Source: G020354645 sp050053515 (GTDB taxonomy: Bacteria; Desulfobacterota; Desulfobacteria; Desulfobacterales; G020354645). From it: a stretch of DNA of 14,322 nt. The stretch covers positions 1 through 14,322 of the forward strand of contig JASFTQ010000091.1 in assembly GCA_050053515.1 (NCBI GenBank), read 5' to 3'. The position numbers were made by a program, and so were the translations under genes. Below, piece after piece: positions 7,995-14,322 of the stretch. The notes under the pieces were generated by a model. It ran no database searches. It worked only from the letters and a program-made list of their open reading frames with translations, and was not told the DNA's origin. The first letter of the stretch is position 1. The number at the start of each line of letters is the position of its first letter.

Positions 7995-8023
7995 AATATA
8001 ATTGCAGTATCAAAGAATCGCAA
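7995..8023 (-). promoter_or_regulatory. Sigma70-like promoter of the ABC operon
   Basis: Reading the minus strand, TTGCGA (8023-8018) is separated by exactly 17 bases from TATATT (8000-7995), matching the -10 consensus at five of six positions. The predicted start near 7988 gives a leader of about 45 bases to the ATG at 7942. On the opposite strand a perfect TATAAT lies at 7997-8002, overlapping this -10, but no good -35 was found for it. The two divergent genes may share this short control region. Confidence 0.5.
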
Positions 8024-8083
8024 GTCATATAGTGTTTATCTCCACATTGACTTTAAAGGGGTCGATTGTTATGGTGCCAGATT

Positions 8084-10090
8084 ATGGAATCAGGACGTGT
8101 CGTCGAATATATTGATCGCCAGAAGATCTTATGCGCAGTCGTTTTGGAGGTCAAAAAGCAACGGTTGCGGCTGCTCACGGAAAACAATCGCGAAGTTAAT
8201 CTTTCAGCCGGCCGCTTGTTGCACCGATGTGCCACCCGCATAGATCCATCCTTGAACAGACTCAACATGGTTGAGGCATTAAAGGAGATTGCCAATCGTC
8301 GCCAACAACTGATAAGCCAAATTGACATAAAAGAACTATGGGAAATACTGAATACCGAACAGGAATGGATCGATCTCGAGACCATGACCGAATTTTGCTT
8401 CCCAAACAGCCGAACCGATGACCATCCATCAGCGGTCCTCCGGGCATTTTTTCAAGATCGACTCTATTTTAAATTTAGTCCCGGCCGGTTCCTTCCCAAT
8501 TCTGTGGAACAGGTCGACCGCCAGATCGAACAGACCAAGCAAACGATCCGGCGAAATAAAATCATTCAAGAAGGTGCAACCTGGTTAAAATTGATTTTAA
8601 CCAATAACTACCGGTTATCAGATCCATTATCCGCGGAAAAGATCGAAATCCTCGATATATTGAAATCGATATACCTATTTGAAAAGGAAAGCCAGCATTA
8701 TCAAATCGGCAAAGACATACTTACCAAAGCCGGTATCAAGGATATCGATAAAATTTTTTCGGTTCTTGTAAAGCTTGGCGTGTGGGAACAAAATGAAAAC
8801 GTCGATCTGTTGCGCTTCAATATCCCGGTTGCATTTCCGCCGAAGGTCGTTGAAGCGGCATCCGATCTTGTTGACAGCGTCGGCGGCACCCCAGAATTAA
8901 TATCCGGCGGGATCGAACGAAAAGACCTCACCGATCTTCAGGCAATTACAATAGACGGTCAAGCTACGCTTGATTATGACGATGCCATCAGCCTTGAACA
9001 TCTGCAGGATGGCTACCGACTGGGTATCCACATCGTGGATGTCGGACACTATGTCAAAAAGAGCGATGCTGTCGATAGAGAGGCTTTTTGTCGAGGCAGC
9101 TCCATTTACATGCCGGACGGGAAAATACCCATGTTGCCCTCCTGTCTGGCCGAAGATCTATGCAGCTTAAAGGCTGGAGAACTGCGTCCGGCCCTCAGCA
9201 CGCTGGTCTATCTGGACGCCTCCTACAATATAATTGATTATGAAATCTTGCCGAGCCTGATAAGTGTCAGACAGCAATATACCTACTACGATATTAATCA
9301 ATTACAGGATGAAGTTGAGGACGTTGCCCATTACCGGGATATCGCCTTAAAATTTCGCCAGACCCGTTTTGATAACGGCGCTATACAGATATCCCTACCT
9401 GAAATCTACGTCTGGCTCAGCAGCGACGGTGAAATCACCATTAACCGGATTAACCGAGAGAGCCCGGGTAGAATGTTAATTTCTGAACTGATGATAATGG
9501 CCAACTGGCTGATGGCCAAATTTCTCAAAGAAAGCGGTGTGCCGGCTGTTTACCGTTCCCAGCCGGCGCCGAAGGAGCGGCTGTTTAAAGACAACGAAGG
9601 CAGTCTTTTTCAAAATATTATGCAGCGAAGACTGTTGAGTCGGTTTGTATTGAGCAGTGAACCGGATCACCATTCGGGCCTGGGATTGGAGGCCTATCTT
9701 ACGGGCACATCTCCGATCCGAAAATATTTCGATTTGGTGACCCAGCGTCAGGTTCGGGCAGCGCTGGGGATGGGAGAACCTTATTCGAGTGAGGAGATAG
9801 ACAATATCATCAACATGCTCGAACAACCCATCGGCAACGTCGCCAGAATCCAGCAAAACCGCACAAGATACTGGATACTGAAATATCTTGAATCATGCAT
9901 CGGTAGGAAGGAAGAGGCCATCCTGCTGTTAAAGAGAAGAAACGGTTATCAAATACTCTTACCGCAATATATGATCGAATGCGATCTTCTCCTTTCAAGC
10001 AGCATGGATCTGCAGCCTGAAGATCTGATTCAGGTGACCATACAGCATGTGAATGCGAGGAAAGATCTTCTGTCTGTGTATGTTGGCTGA
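8084..10090 (+). CDS. RNB-domain (RNase II/R family) exoribonuclease
   Basis: Predicted cytoplasmic 3'-5' exoribonuclease; 668 residues from ATG 8084. The RNB core begins near residue 275. ITIDGQATLDYDDA carries the four metal-binding aspartates (Asp291, 297, 299, 300), and TSPIRKYFDL (542-551) carries the arginine (Arg546) equivalent to that in E. coli RNase II. The N-terminal 250 residues lack an evident cold-shock (CSD) pair. Instead they hold a short beta-rich start followed by helical and winged-helix-like sequence, closer to the stand-alone RNB proteins of cyanobacteria, plastids and deltaproteobacteria than to classic RNase R. The C-terminus has only a short S1-like barrel and lacks the basic tail of RNase R. 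Start uncertain: TTG 8066 is in frame, with AAGGGG at 8056-8061, and would add six residues. It is divergent from the ABC operon and followed by a terminator. Confidence 0.85.
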   Translation: MESGRVVEYIDRQKILCAVVLEVKKQRLRLLTENNREVNLSAGRLLHRCATRIDPSLNRLNMVEALKEIANRRQQLISQIDIKELWEILNTEQEWIDLETMTEFCFPNSRTDDHPSAVLRAFFQDRLYFKFSPGRFLPNSVEQVDRQIEQTKQTIRRNKIIQEGATWLKLILTNNYRLSDPLSAEKIEILDILKSIYLFEKESQHYQIGKDILTKAGIKDIDKIFSVLVKLGVWEQNENVDLLRFNIPVAFPPKVVEAASDLVDSVGGTPELISGGIERKDLTDLQAITIDGQATLDYDDAISLEHLQDGYRLGIHIVDVGHYVKKSDAVDREAFCRGSSIYMPDGKIPMLPSCLAEDLCSLKAGELRPALSTLVYLDASYNIIDYEILPSLISVRQQYTYYDINQLQDEVEDVAHYRDIALKFRQTRFDNGAIQISLPEIYVWLSSDGEITINRINRESPGRMLISELMIMANWLMAKFLKESGVPAVYRSQPAPKERLFKDNEGSLFQNIMQRRLLSRFVLSSEPDHHSGLGLEAYLTGTSPIRKYFDLVTQRQVRAALGMGEPYSSEEIDNIINMLEQPIGNVARIQQNRTRYWILKYLESCIGRKEEAILLLKRRNGYQILLPQYMIECDLLLSSSMDLQPEDLIQVTIQHVNARKDLLSVYVG

Positions 10091-10196
10091 ACAGGCGGAT
10101 CGGCAGGATGATCAAATCCGAAGGCCAAGGGAGGGGCTTTATTAAGATTATCGCAGCGGCCTAAATCGCAAACCATCGAGACATTCTTTTAACTGA

Positions 10197-10218
10197 ACCC
10201 CGCAAGGGGTATTTTTTT
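10197..10218 (+). terminator. Intrinsic terminator after the RNB gene
   Basis: ACCCC (10197-10201), loop GCAA, GGGGT (10206-10210), then A and seven T (10212-10218). The short GC stem with a GNRA tetraloop and T-run is a classic Rho-independent form. It lies 107 bases after the RNB stop and ahead of the PilZ promoter. Confidence 0.85.
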
Positions 10219-10299
10219 GTCGAAAATCACAATATCTTCTATCAAGCAGAATCCATTGAACCGGGAATCGATTATATACCGCCATTTTTGTGGAATGGG

Positions 10300-10328
10300 T
10301 TTAGTAAAGGGGGAAATAATGGTATAAT
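10300..10328 (+). promoter_or_regulatory. Extended -10 promoter of the PilZ gene
   Basis: A perfect TATAAT at 10323-10328 is preceded by TGG (10320-10322), an extended -10 motif. Seventeen bases upstream, TTTAGT (10300-10305) is a poor -35 box, as expected for extended -10 promoters. The start near 10335 leaves a leader of about 57 bases to the ATG at 10392. Confidence 0.6.
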
Positions 10329-10391
10329 GATTTTTTATCCGGAAATGGTCCCTTTTCCGATTAGCGTTTAATTGCGTCAAGGAGCAACACC

Positions 10392-10934
10392 ATGGCCGCC
10401 GTTGATCGTGAAGTCAATAAATTCAGTTCCATTGCACATCTTTTTGGTAAAATCGGCAGTATCTCCGAAGAGCAGTTATTAACACTTTTGAAACAGTTGC
10501 TCGGCGATAATTTCGCCATCCATATGTTTAAGTTGATTCTGGAAATGACCGAAGACCAGCGCAATATCCTCCTTGAAAAACTGGAAGGCATGACATTGGA
10601 CGATGGAAAGATTGAGCGAAGAGGCCATTCCCGAAAACCGTGTTTAATGAGCGTCGATTACACTGTTAATAATCGAGATTACCGCAGCTTCATTTTGGAT
10701 ATCAGTGCTTTCGGCATCTTTATCGAAACCAAAAACCTCTTTCCTCCCGGCCAGGAGATGAAAATGAGGTTTACCGTCCCCACCCATTCCACCCCTTTTA
10801 AACTCACCGGTGAAATTGTTTGGTGCGGCACCCAGGGAATCGGTGTGAAATTCAAATACCTAACGCGGTTCCAGCTGGATATTATCAAATCCTTCTCGGA
10901 GAAAATGGCAGAGGTATATGAGATAATATCCTAG
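10392..10934 (+). CDS. PilZ-domain protein, putative cyclic-di-GMP receptor
   Basis: A soluble 180-residue protein with no membrane segment or signal peptide. The first 75 residues look helical. A PilZ domain follows, with RGHSR at 77-81 (the RxxxR c-di-GMP motif), DISAFG at 103-108 (D/NxSxxG), GEIVWC at 140-145 and GIGVKF at 149-154. Both ligand motifs are intact, so c-di-GMP binding is likely. The output (motility, pili, adhesion or transcription) cannot be inferred because no partner gene is adjacent. ATG 10392 has AAGGAG at 10379-10384, seven bases upstream. It is monocistronic, with its own promoter and a long noncoding gap behind it. Confidence 0.88.
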   Translation: MAAVDREVNKFSSIAHLFGKIGSISEEQLLTLLKQLLGDNFAIHMFKLILEMTEDQRNILLEKLEGMTLDDGKIERRGHSRKPCLMSVDYTVNNRDYRSFILDISAFGIFIETKNLFPPGQEMKMRFTVPTHSTPFKLTGEIVWCGTQGIGVKFKYLTRFQLDIIKSFSEKMAEVYEIIS

Positions 10935-10988
10935 CTCTGAAAAACCGGAATAGAAAAGGTTCAGCCTGCGACGGGCTCAGCCGGGTCG

Positions 10989-11049
10989 GGTTCAAAGTTC
11001 AATGTTCTACGTTGAGTTAAGGATCATATCTGTTTTTTAACTTTGAACC
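10989..11049. repeat. Inverted repeat with 11-bp perfect arms
   Basis: GGTTCAAAGTT (10989-10999) and AACTTTGAACC (11039-11049) are perfect inverted copies separated by 39 bases. Variants of the same word recur nearby (AGTTCAA, CCTTGAA), so the area may have grown by slippage. It could fold in the 3' region of the PilZ transcript. No T-run follows the second arm. Confidence 0.6.
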
Positions 11050-11153
11050 TTGAATCCGGAACTCTGAAATCCTCAATTCAGATCAGAGACAGTGTACAGG
11101 ATAATTCCCCCCTTGTGCAATCAAAGCTAACCTTGACCGGTTTGCTTCCCTGC

Positions 11154-11179
11154 AAGCCCCGCCCTTCAGGGCGGGGAGC
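11154..11179. repeat. GC-rich hairpin resembling an IS200/IS605-type end
   Basis: CCCCGCCC (11157-11164), loop TTCA, GGGCGGGG (11169-11176) gives a perfect 8-bp G/C stem flanked by AAG and AGCTT. This form of hairpin is common at the ends of IS200/IS605 elements and near tnpB genes. No tnpA or tnpB is in the window, so at most it is a solo end or relic. It has no T-run and is not a standard terminator. Confidence 0.45.
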
Positions 11180-11278
11180 TTCACTTGTTCAACCTCCTTT
11201 TGCACCAACTGCGTATTGTCTGGGTTGACCTTAAGCGATCGTATCGCGGCAATTTCGAATAAAAAATTATGATATGAC

Positions 11279-11307
11279 TTTACAACCGTTAATTATTCAA
11301 TTATAAT
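11279..11307 (+). promoter_or_regulatory. Strong sigma70-like promoter for the 11389 cluster
   Basis: TTTACA (11279-11284, five of six) is separated by 17 bases from a perfect TATAAT (11302-11307) in an AT-rich tract. The start near 11314 gives a leader of about 75 bases, ending in a GAGGAG ribosome site (11375-11380). It probably drives the three downstream genes. Any operator for the Lrp/AsnC protein would be expected around here, but no clear one was picked out. Confidence 0.65.
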
Positions 11308-11388
11308 ATTAATATACTGTATTTTATTCAAAACAATCTATCGTCTACCGTCTAAGGCTTTTTTAGACCCGGCCGAGGAGAATCTATC

Positions 11389-12651
11389 ATGAATAATCTC
11401 AGGGAGTTGCTAAAGATATCCCCAGATCGTTTAGAAGAAATCAACGGGCTTTTAACCGATCCCGGCAATGAACTCATCAACCAGGTGACAGCCATGATCG
11501 AGCGTTATGGCGGGCCGCATGAGATCAACCGGAGGGCAGAGGAGGCCCGCCGGTTGGACAACTTGTTGCAACGTCTCGCGGATGAACAATCGCCCTATTT
11601 GTCCGGGGTTGAATGGCTCATGGAACAAAAAGAGCAGGGCAATTTTGTCTCCCTAAAGGATTACCGCCGACGTATACTCGGCCGGCAGGAGGCAACCGTC
11701 CGGATAAATCAAAAAAATGCGGTGACACTGGAAATCAGTGCCATGCAATACTTTCCCTGGCTGATTGCCCAGGCCAAAAGGGCCATTGAAAATCACGAGC
11801 TGATGCCCGGGCGTTACATTCGGGTACGCAATATGGCCGAGCAAACCACCGACCAGGGGGATACGCTGGCAGTGGCGGCAGCCATGCAGGTGATCGGAGC
11901 ATCCTACGTAGAAACCCTCGATACCAAAGGCATAGATGGCTCTAATGTCCATCTGGGAGGTCCCGAGACGATCACGGGTTATTTTGGCGGCATTGGTCAA
12001 CCCAACGACCATCCCATCAAATGGTTGGATGAATATCTAAACTATTACACGACCTATGGCATCCGGCAGGTGCTCAACATCAATGCCGGAACCATTCTGG
12101 TCGCTTATCTGATTCACAAGATGGGTGTGGACAATGAGTTCAAGATCTCGGTCTATATGGGAGTCGATAATCCTTTTTCAGTTTTGTGGACACTGATGAT
12201 GGCACGATTATTTGCTCGCGACGACGGAACGACTTCCCTGATTGGTTTTAACCTCGCAAACTCGGTCGACAATGACACGATAAAAAAAGCCGCCTGGATT
12301 CGACGGGCTTTGGGCCTGGAGCACGTTGTTCGCTTCGAACATCACATCACGGAGACACGTAAATCCATTGTTATTCAACCCTATAATCGACGCGAGGAGC
12401 TCGTTGAATTGGCCAAAGAGGTACCTAATATCGCGGCCAAGCATGAAGGCGGAGAGCCGGAGGTCGAAGAGACTTTGCAACATCCGTCCGATATCATGGA
12501 TTACTTTCTGCCCAAGTCTGAAGTTCTCCAAAAAGGTTTGATGGAGATGTTGGAGCGGAATTATATCGAAAAACACAAATCGGTTAACAAAACAGCTGAT
12601 GCCCTCACACGCGCCGGTATCGGTGTTGTGGCGGCTGAAAATCTGCATTGA
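11389..12651 (+). CDS. Conserved-looking 420-residue protein of unknown function
   Basis: I do not recognise a function. The protein is soluble, without signal peptide or membrane helices. Residues 1-100 are helical and charged. Residues 115-355 alternate strand-like and helix-like segments in a way that suggests a beta/alpha barrel (inference). Blocks likely to be functional: GRYIRVRNM (141-149), ETLDTKGIDGSNVHLGGPE (175-193), GYFGGIGQPND (197-207), FEHHITETRK (316-325) and KHEGGEP (351-357), rich in His, Asp, Glu and Arg as in an active site. No P-loop, Rossmann, CxxC, radical-SAM or B12-binding (DxHxxG) motif is seen. GAGGAG (11375-11380) lies eight bases before the ATG. It is the first gene of a likely operon with a PLP aminotransferase and an Lrp/AsnC regulator, pointing to amino-acid or keto-acid metabolism. 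A distant relation to barrel-type aminomutase subunits can be imagined but is not shown. Confidence 0.85.
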   Translation: MNNLRELLKISPDRLEEINGLLTDPGNELINQVTAMIERYGGPHEINRRAEEARRLDNLLQRLADEQSPYLSGVEWLMEQKEQGNFVSLKDYRRRILGRQEATVRINQKNAVTLEISAMQYFPWLIAQAKRAIENHELMPGRYIRVRNMAEQTTDQGDTLAVAAAMQVIGASYVETLDTKGIDGSNVHLGGPETITGYFGGIGQPNDHPIKWLDEYLNYYTTYGIRQVLNINAGTILVAYLIHKMGVDNEFKISVYMGVDNPFSVLWTLMMARLFARDDGTTSLIGFNLANSVDNDTIKKAAWIRRALGLEHVVRFEHHITETRKSIVIQPYNRREELVELAKEVPNIAAKHEGGEPEVEETLQHPSDIMDYFLPKSEVLQKGLMEMLERNYIEKHKSVNKTADALTRAGIGVVAAENLH

Positions 12652-12739
12652 GCTGGCATGTGAACACACCTCAGCGTTATTGCAAAGATCGTCGGATCAA
12701 TCGGAATTTTGGCATCAGCCGTTCGGGAGGAAAAAAATC

Positions 12740-13957
12740 ATGTCCACAGTAAATTTGACGCATCTATATTCAAAGATTGCCGGCGTTGCGCAGCCCTCCG
12801 CCATACGGGAAATCTGCAAACTTATCGACCGCCCGGAGATGAAATCACTGGCCGGTGGCTGGCCCGATCCGGCCGTCTTTCCCGGCAAGGAAATATCCAG
12901 TATCGCAGTCGAGCAGCTTACCCGAAAAGCCGATCAGGTTTTGCAGTACGGCACCACCGAGGGATTGGCGCAACTCCGCCAGGAACTTGCGCAATTGGCC
13001 CGTCAGCGGCATGGGATCAACTGTACGCCGGAACAGATTTTGATCACCCATGGATCGGCCCAAGCAATGGATTTGGCTTGTCGGGTGTTGATCGATCCTG
13101 CTGATGTGGCCCTGGTCGGACTACCCACCTATTTCGGCGGCACCGGTGCTATCAAAGCCTGTGGCGGAGAAGTCATCGGTGTGCCGGTGGACAACACGGG
13201 TATGAATGCCGACCGGCTGGCCGATATTTTAAAGCAGTTGGCCGACAACGGCAAGCGCGTCAAGGGGATCTATGTCATCCCCAACTTCCAGAACCCCACC
13301 GGTGTGACGCTTTCCTTGAAACGCCGCAAAATTTTACTGACTCTGGCAGAAACATACGATTTGGTTATTTTTGAAGACGACCCCTATGGTGATCTTCGGT
13401 ATGAGGGCCGTACTTTACCGGCCCTCATGTCTCTGGATACCTCCGGGCGTGTGATTCATATGCGTTCCATGTCTAAAATTTTTGCACCCGGAATGCGAAT
13501 CGGTTGGGTCGTGGGACACCCCGAGGTGATACGCAAAATGGTTATCGCCAAACAATTTGTGGATTGTGCCACCAATACGTTGGCCCAATATGTATTGCTG
13601 GAATTCATTCGCAGCCGTCTGTTGGCCAAAACCATTAATCGTAATAACCGTCATTACAAACGCAAACGGGACTACATGTTACAACAACTCAAAAAACATT
13701 TTCCCCGCAAAGTGAAATGGAATCGCCCCGCCGGTGGCTTCTTTATTTTCGTGCGCTTGCCGGAACATTTGAACGCCACCGAGTTGCTTGCCGAGGCGGT
13801 GGCTAACAACGTGGCGTTTGTGGCCGGAGCACCGTTTTATATCGACGGCAGCGGACAAAACACCTTCCGGCTGTCTTATTCTCAGGCCAGCAAAGCAGAT
13901 ATTGCGGCCGGGGTGAAAGCCCTGGGCACAATGATCAGGCAGCGCTTGAAAGGTTAA
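12740..13957 (+). CDS. Class I/II PLP aminotransferase (LysN/2-aminoadipate aminotransferase-like)
   Basis: Fold-type I PLP transaminase, 405 residues, cytoplasmic; moves amino groups between an amino acid and a 2-oxo acid. Visible features: SLAGGWPDP near the N-terminus (36-44), YGTTEGLAQLR (70-80), PNFQNPTG with Asn185, EDDPYGDLRY with Asp213 and Tyr216, the PLP lysine Lys246 in SMSKIFAPGMRIGW, and carboxylate-binding Arg377 in FRLSY. The N-terminal pattern and spacing resemble the LysN / kynurenine aminotransferase II group; the substrate could be 2-aminoadipate, an aromatic or branched-chain amino acid. The frame is open back to 12599 inside the previous gene, but ATG 12740 has GGGAGG at 12725-12730 and fits family length. 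It lacks the N-terminal wHTH domain of MocR regulators. It follows the unknown gene after an 88-base gap. Confidence 0.9.
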   Translation: MSTVNLTHLYSKIAGVAQPSAIREICKLIDRPEMKSLAGGWPDPAVFPGKEISSIAVEQLTRKADQVLQYGTTEGLAQLRQELAQLARQRHGINCTPEQILITHGSAQAMDLACRVLIDPADVALVGLPTYFGGTGAIKACGGEVIGVPVDNTGMNADRLADILKQLADNGKRVKGIYVIPNFQNPTGVTLSLKRRKILLTLAETYDLVIFEDDPYGDLRYEGRTLPALMSLDTSGRVIHMRSMSKIFAPGMRIGWVVGHPEVIRKMVIAKQFVDCATNTLAQYVLLEFIRSRLLAKTINRNNRHYKRKRDYMLQQLKKHFPRKVKWNRPAGGFFIFVRLPEHLNATELLAEAVANNVAFVAGAPFYIDGSGQNTFRLSYSQASKADIAAGVKALGTMIRQRLKG

Positions 13958-14008
13958 CTTCAACACCGTTTTGGACACCGATATTTCGATACGGATTAGA
14001 GAAAAATT

Positions 14009-14322
14009 ATGGACAATCTTGATTTGAGAATTTTAGAAATCCTGCAGAACAACGGACGCAAGAAAAATGCAGAATTGGCGAGAGAATTGGGTATTCCCCC
14101 ATCGACGATGCTGGAGCGCATCCGTCGTCTGGAGGAATCCGGGGTTTTGCGAGGCTATCGCGCCAGCTTGGATCCCAACCTGCTGGGTTTGGGCATTCAG
14201 GCTTTCATTTCGGTAATTTTATCCCGGCATGAATCGGATATTATTCGAAAATTCGAAGAAGGGATCCGGCAAATACCCAATGTCCGGGCATGTTACAATC
14301 TTACCGGGCGCTTTGATTATCT
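14009..14322 (+). CDS. Lrp/AsnC-family transcriptional regulator (partial, runs off the window)
   Basis: The first 104 codons are present and the gene is cut by the window end. It starts MDNLDLRILEILQNNGRK, the typical Lrp/AsnC opening, followed by a helix-turn-helix (about residues 20-45, ELARELGIPPSTMLERIRRL) and the start of the RAM ligand-binding domain (from about 65, GIQAFISVIL), ending at NLTGRFDY. Such proteins bind an amino acid and control nearby metabolic genes. It lies 51 bases after the aminotransferase on the same strand, so a local feedback role is likely (inference). The ribosome site is weak (AGAGAAA region). The C-terminal effector site is outside the window. Confidence 0.9.
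   Translation, partial: MDNLDLRILEILQNNGRKKNAELARELGIPPSTMLERIRRLEESGVLRGYRASLDPNLLGLGIQAFISVILSRHESDIIRKFEEGIRQIPNVRACYNLTGRFDY

Larger units (their letters stand above)
10935..11388. other. 454-bp noncoding region
   Basis: No supported gene lies here; the only open frame (11043-11228) has no ribosome site and runs across the hairpin at 11154-11179. From left to right it holds an 11-bp inverted repeat (10989-11049), a GC-rich hairpin (11154-11179), an AT-rich stretch with a strong promoter (11279-11307) and a leader with a small stem, GTCTAA / TTAGAC (11350-11355, 11363-11368). Confidence 0.6.

Noticed and set aside
11154..11179. GC hairpin as an intrinsic terminator
   Set aside because: There is no T-run on either side.
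12599..12739. Longer start for the aminotransferase
   Set aside because: It overlaps the preceding gene; ATG 12740 has a strong GGGAGG site and gives normal family length.
12740..13957. MocR-type transcription factor
   Set aside because: The aminotransferase domain begins at the N-terminus; there is no winged-helix DNA-binding domain in front.

Overview
The window looks like chromosomal DNA from an anaerobic Desulfobacterota (deltaproteobacterial) organism, probably Desulfobacterales-like. The basis is a long formate-tetrahydrofolate ligase of the kind used in the Wood-Ljungdahl methyl branch, a type II citrate synthase, stand-alone PilZ and RNB-domain proteins, and several kinds of imperfect palindromic repeat between genes. 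This is inference from gene content and style; no rRNA or tRNA was seen.

Layout: (1) 1-1559, a citrate synthase gene (gltA, +) whose real start is at 279. (2) 1560-2176, a convergent intergenic stretch with three unrelated palindromic elements and a likely bidirectional terminator. (3) 2177-3940, fhs (-), preceded by an AT-rich leader with a small hairpin. (4) 4121-4214, a fourth palindrome just past the end of an ABC operon. (5) 4219-7942, two overlapping minus-strand genes for the halves of a heterodimeric ABC exporter. (6) 8084-10090, a divergent plus-strand RNB-type exoribonuclease, ending before a terminator. (7) 10392-10934, a PilZ protein behind an extended -10 promoter. (8) 10935-11388, a noncoding stretch with an inverted repeat, a very GC-rich hairpin resembling IS200/IS605 ends, and a strong sigma70-like promoter. 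(9) 11389-14322, a co-oriented cluster: a 420-residue protein I do not recognise, a class I/II PLP aminotransferase, and the start of an Lrp/AsnC regulator that runs off the window.

How they work together: citrate synthase feeds acetyl-CoA into the TCA cycle, and Fhs links formate to one-carbon metabolism. Together they fit an anaerobe running the acetyl-CoA pathway and the TCA cycle. The ABC pair should form one asymmetric exporter, because its degenerate motifs fall into the same composite ATP site. The final cluster looks like a regulated amino-acid pathway whose first gene has no function I can assign. It is the best candidate here for something undescribed. No CRISPR array, intact transposase, phage gene or defence island was found.
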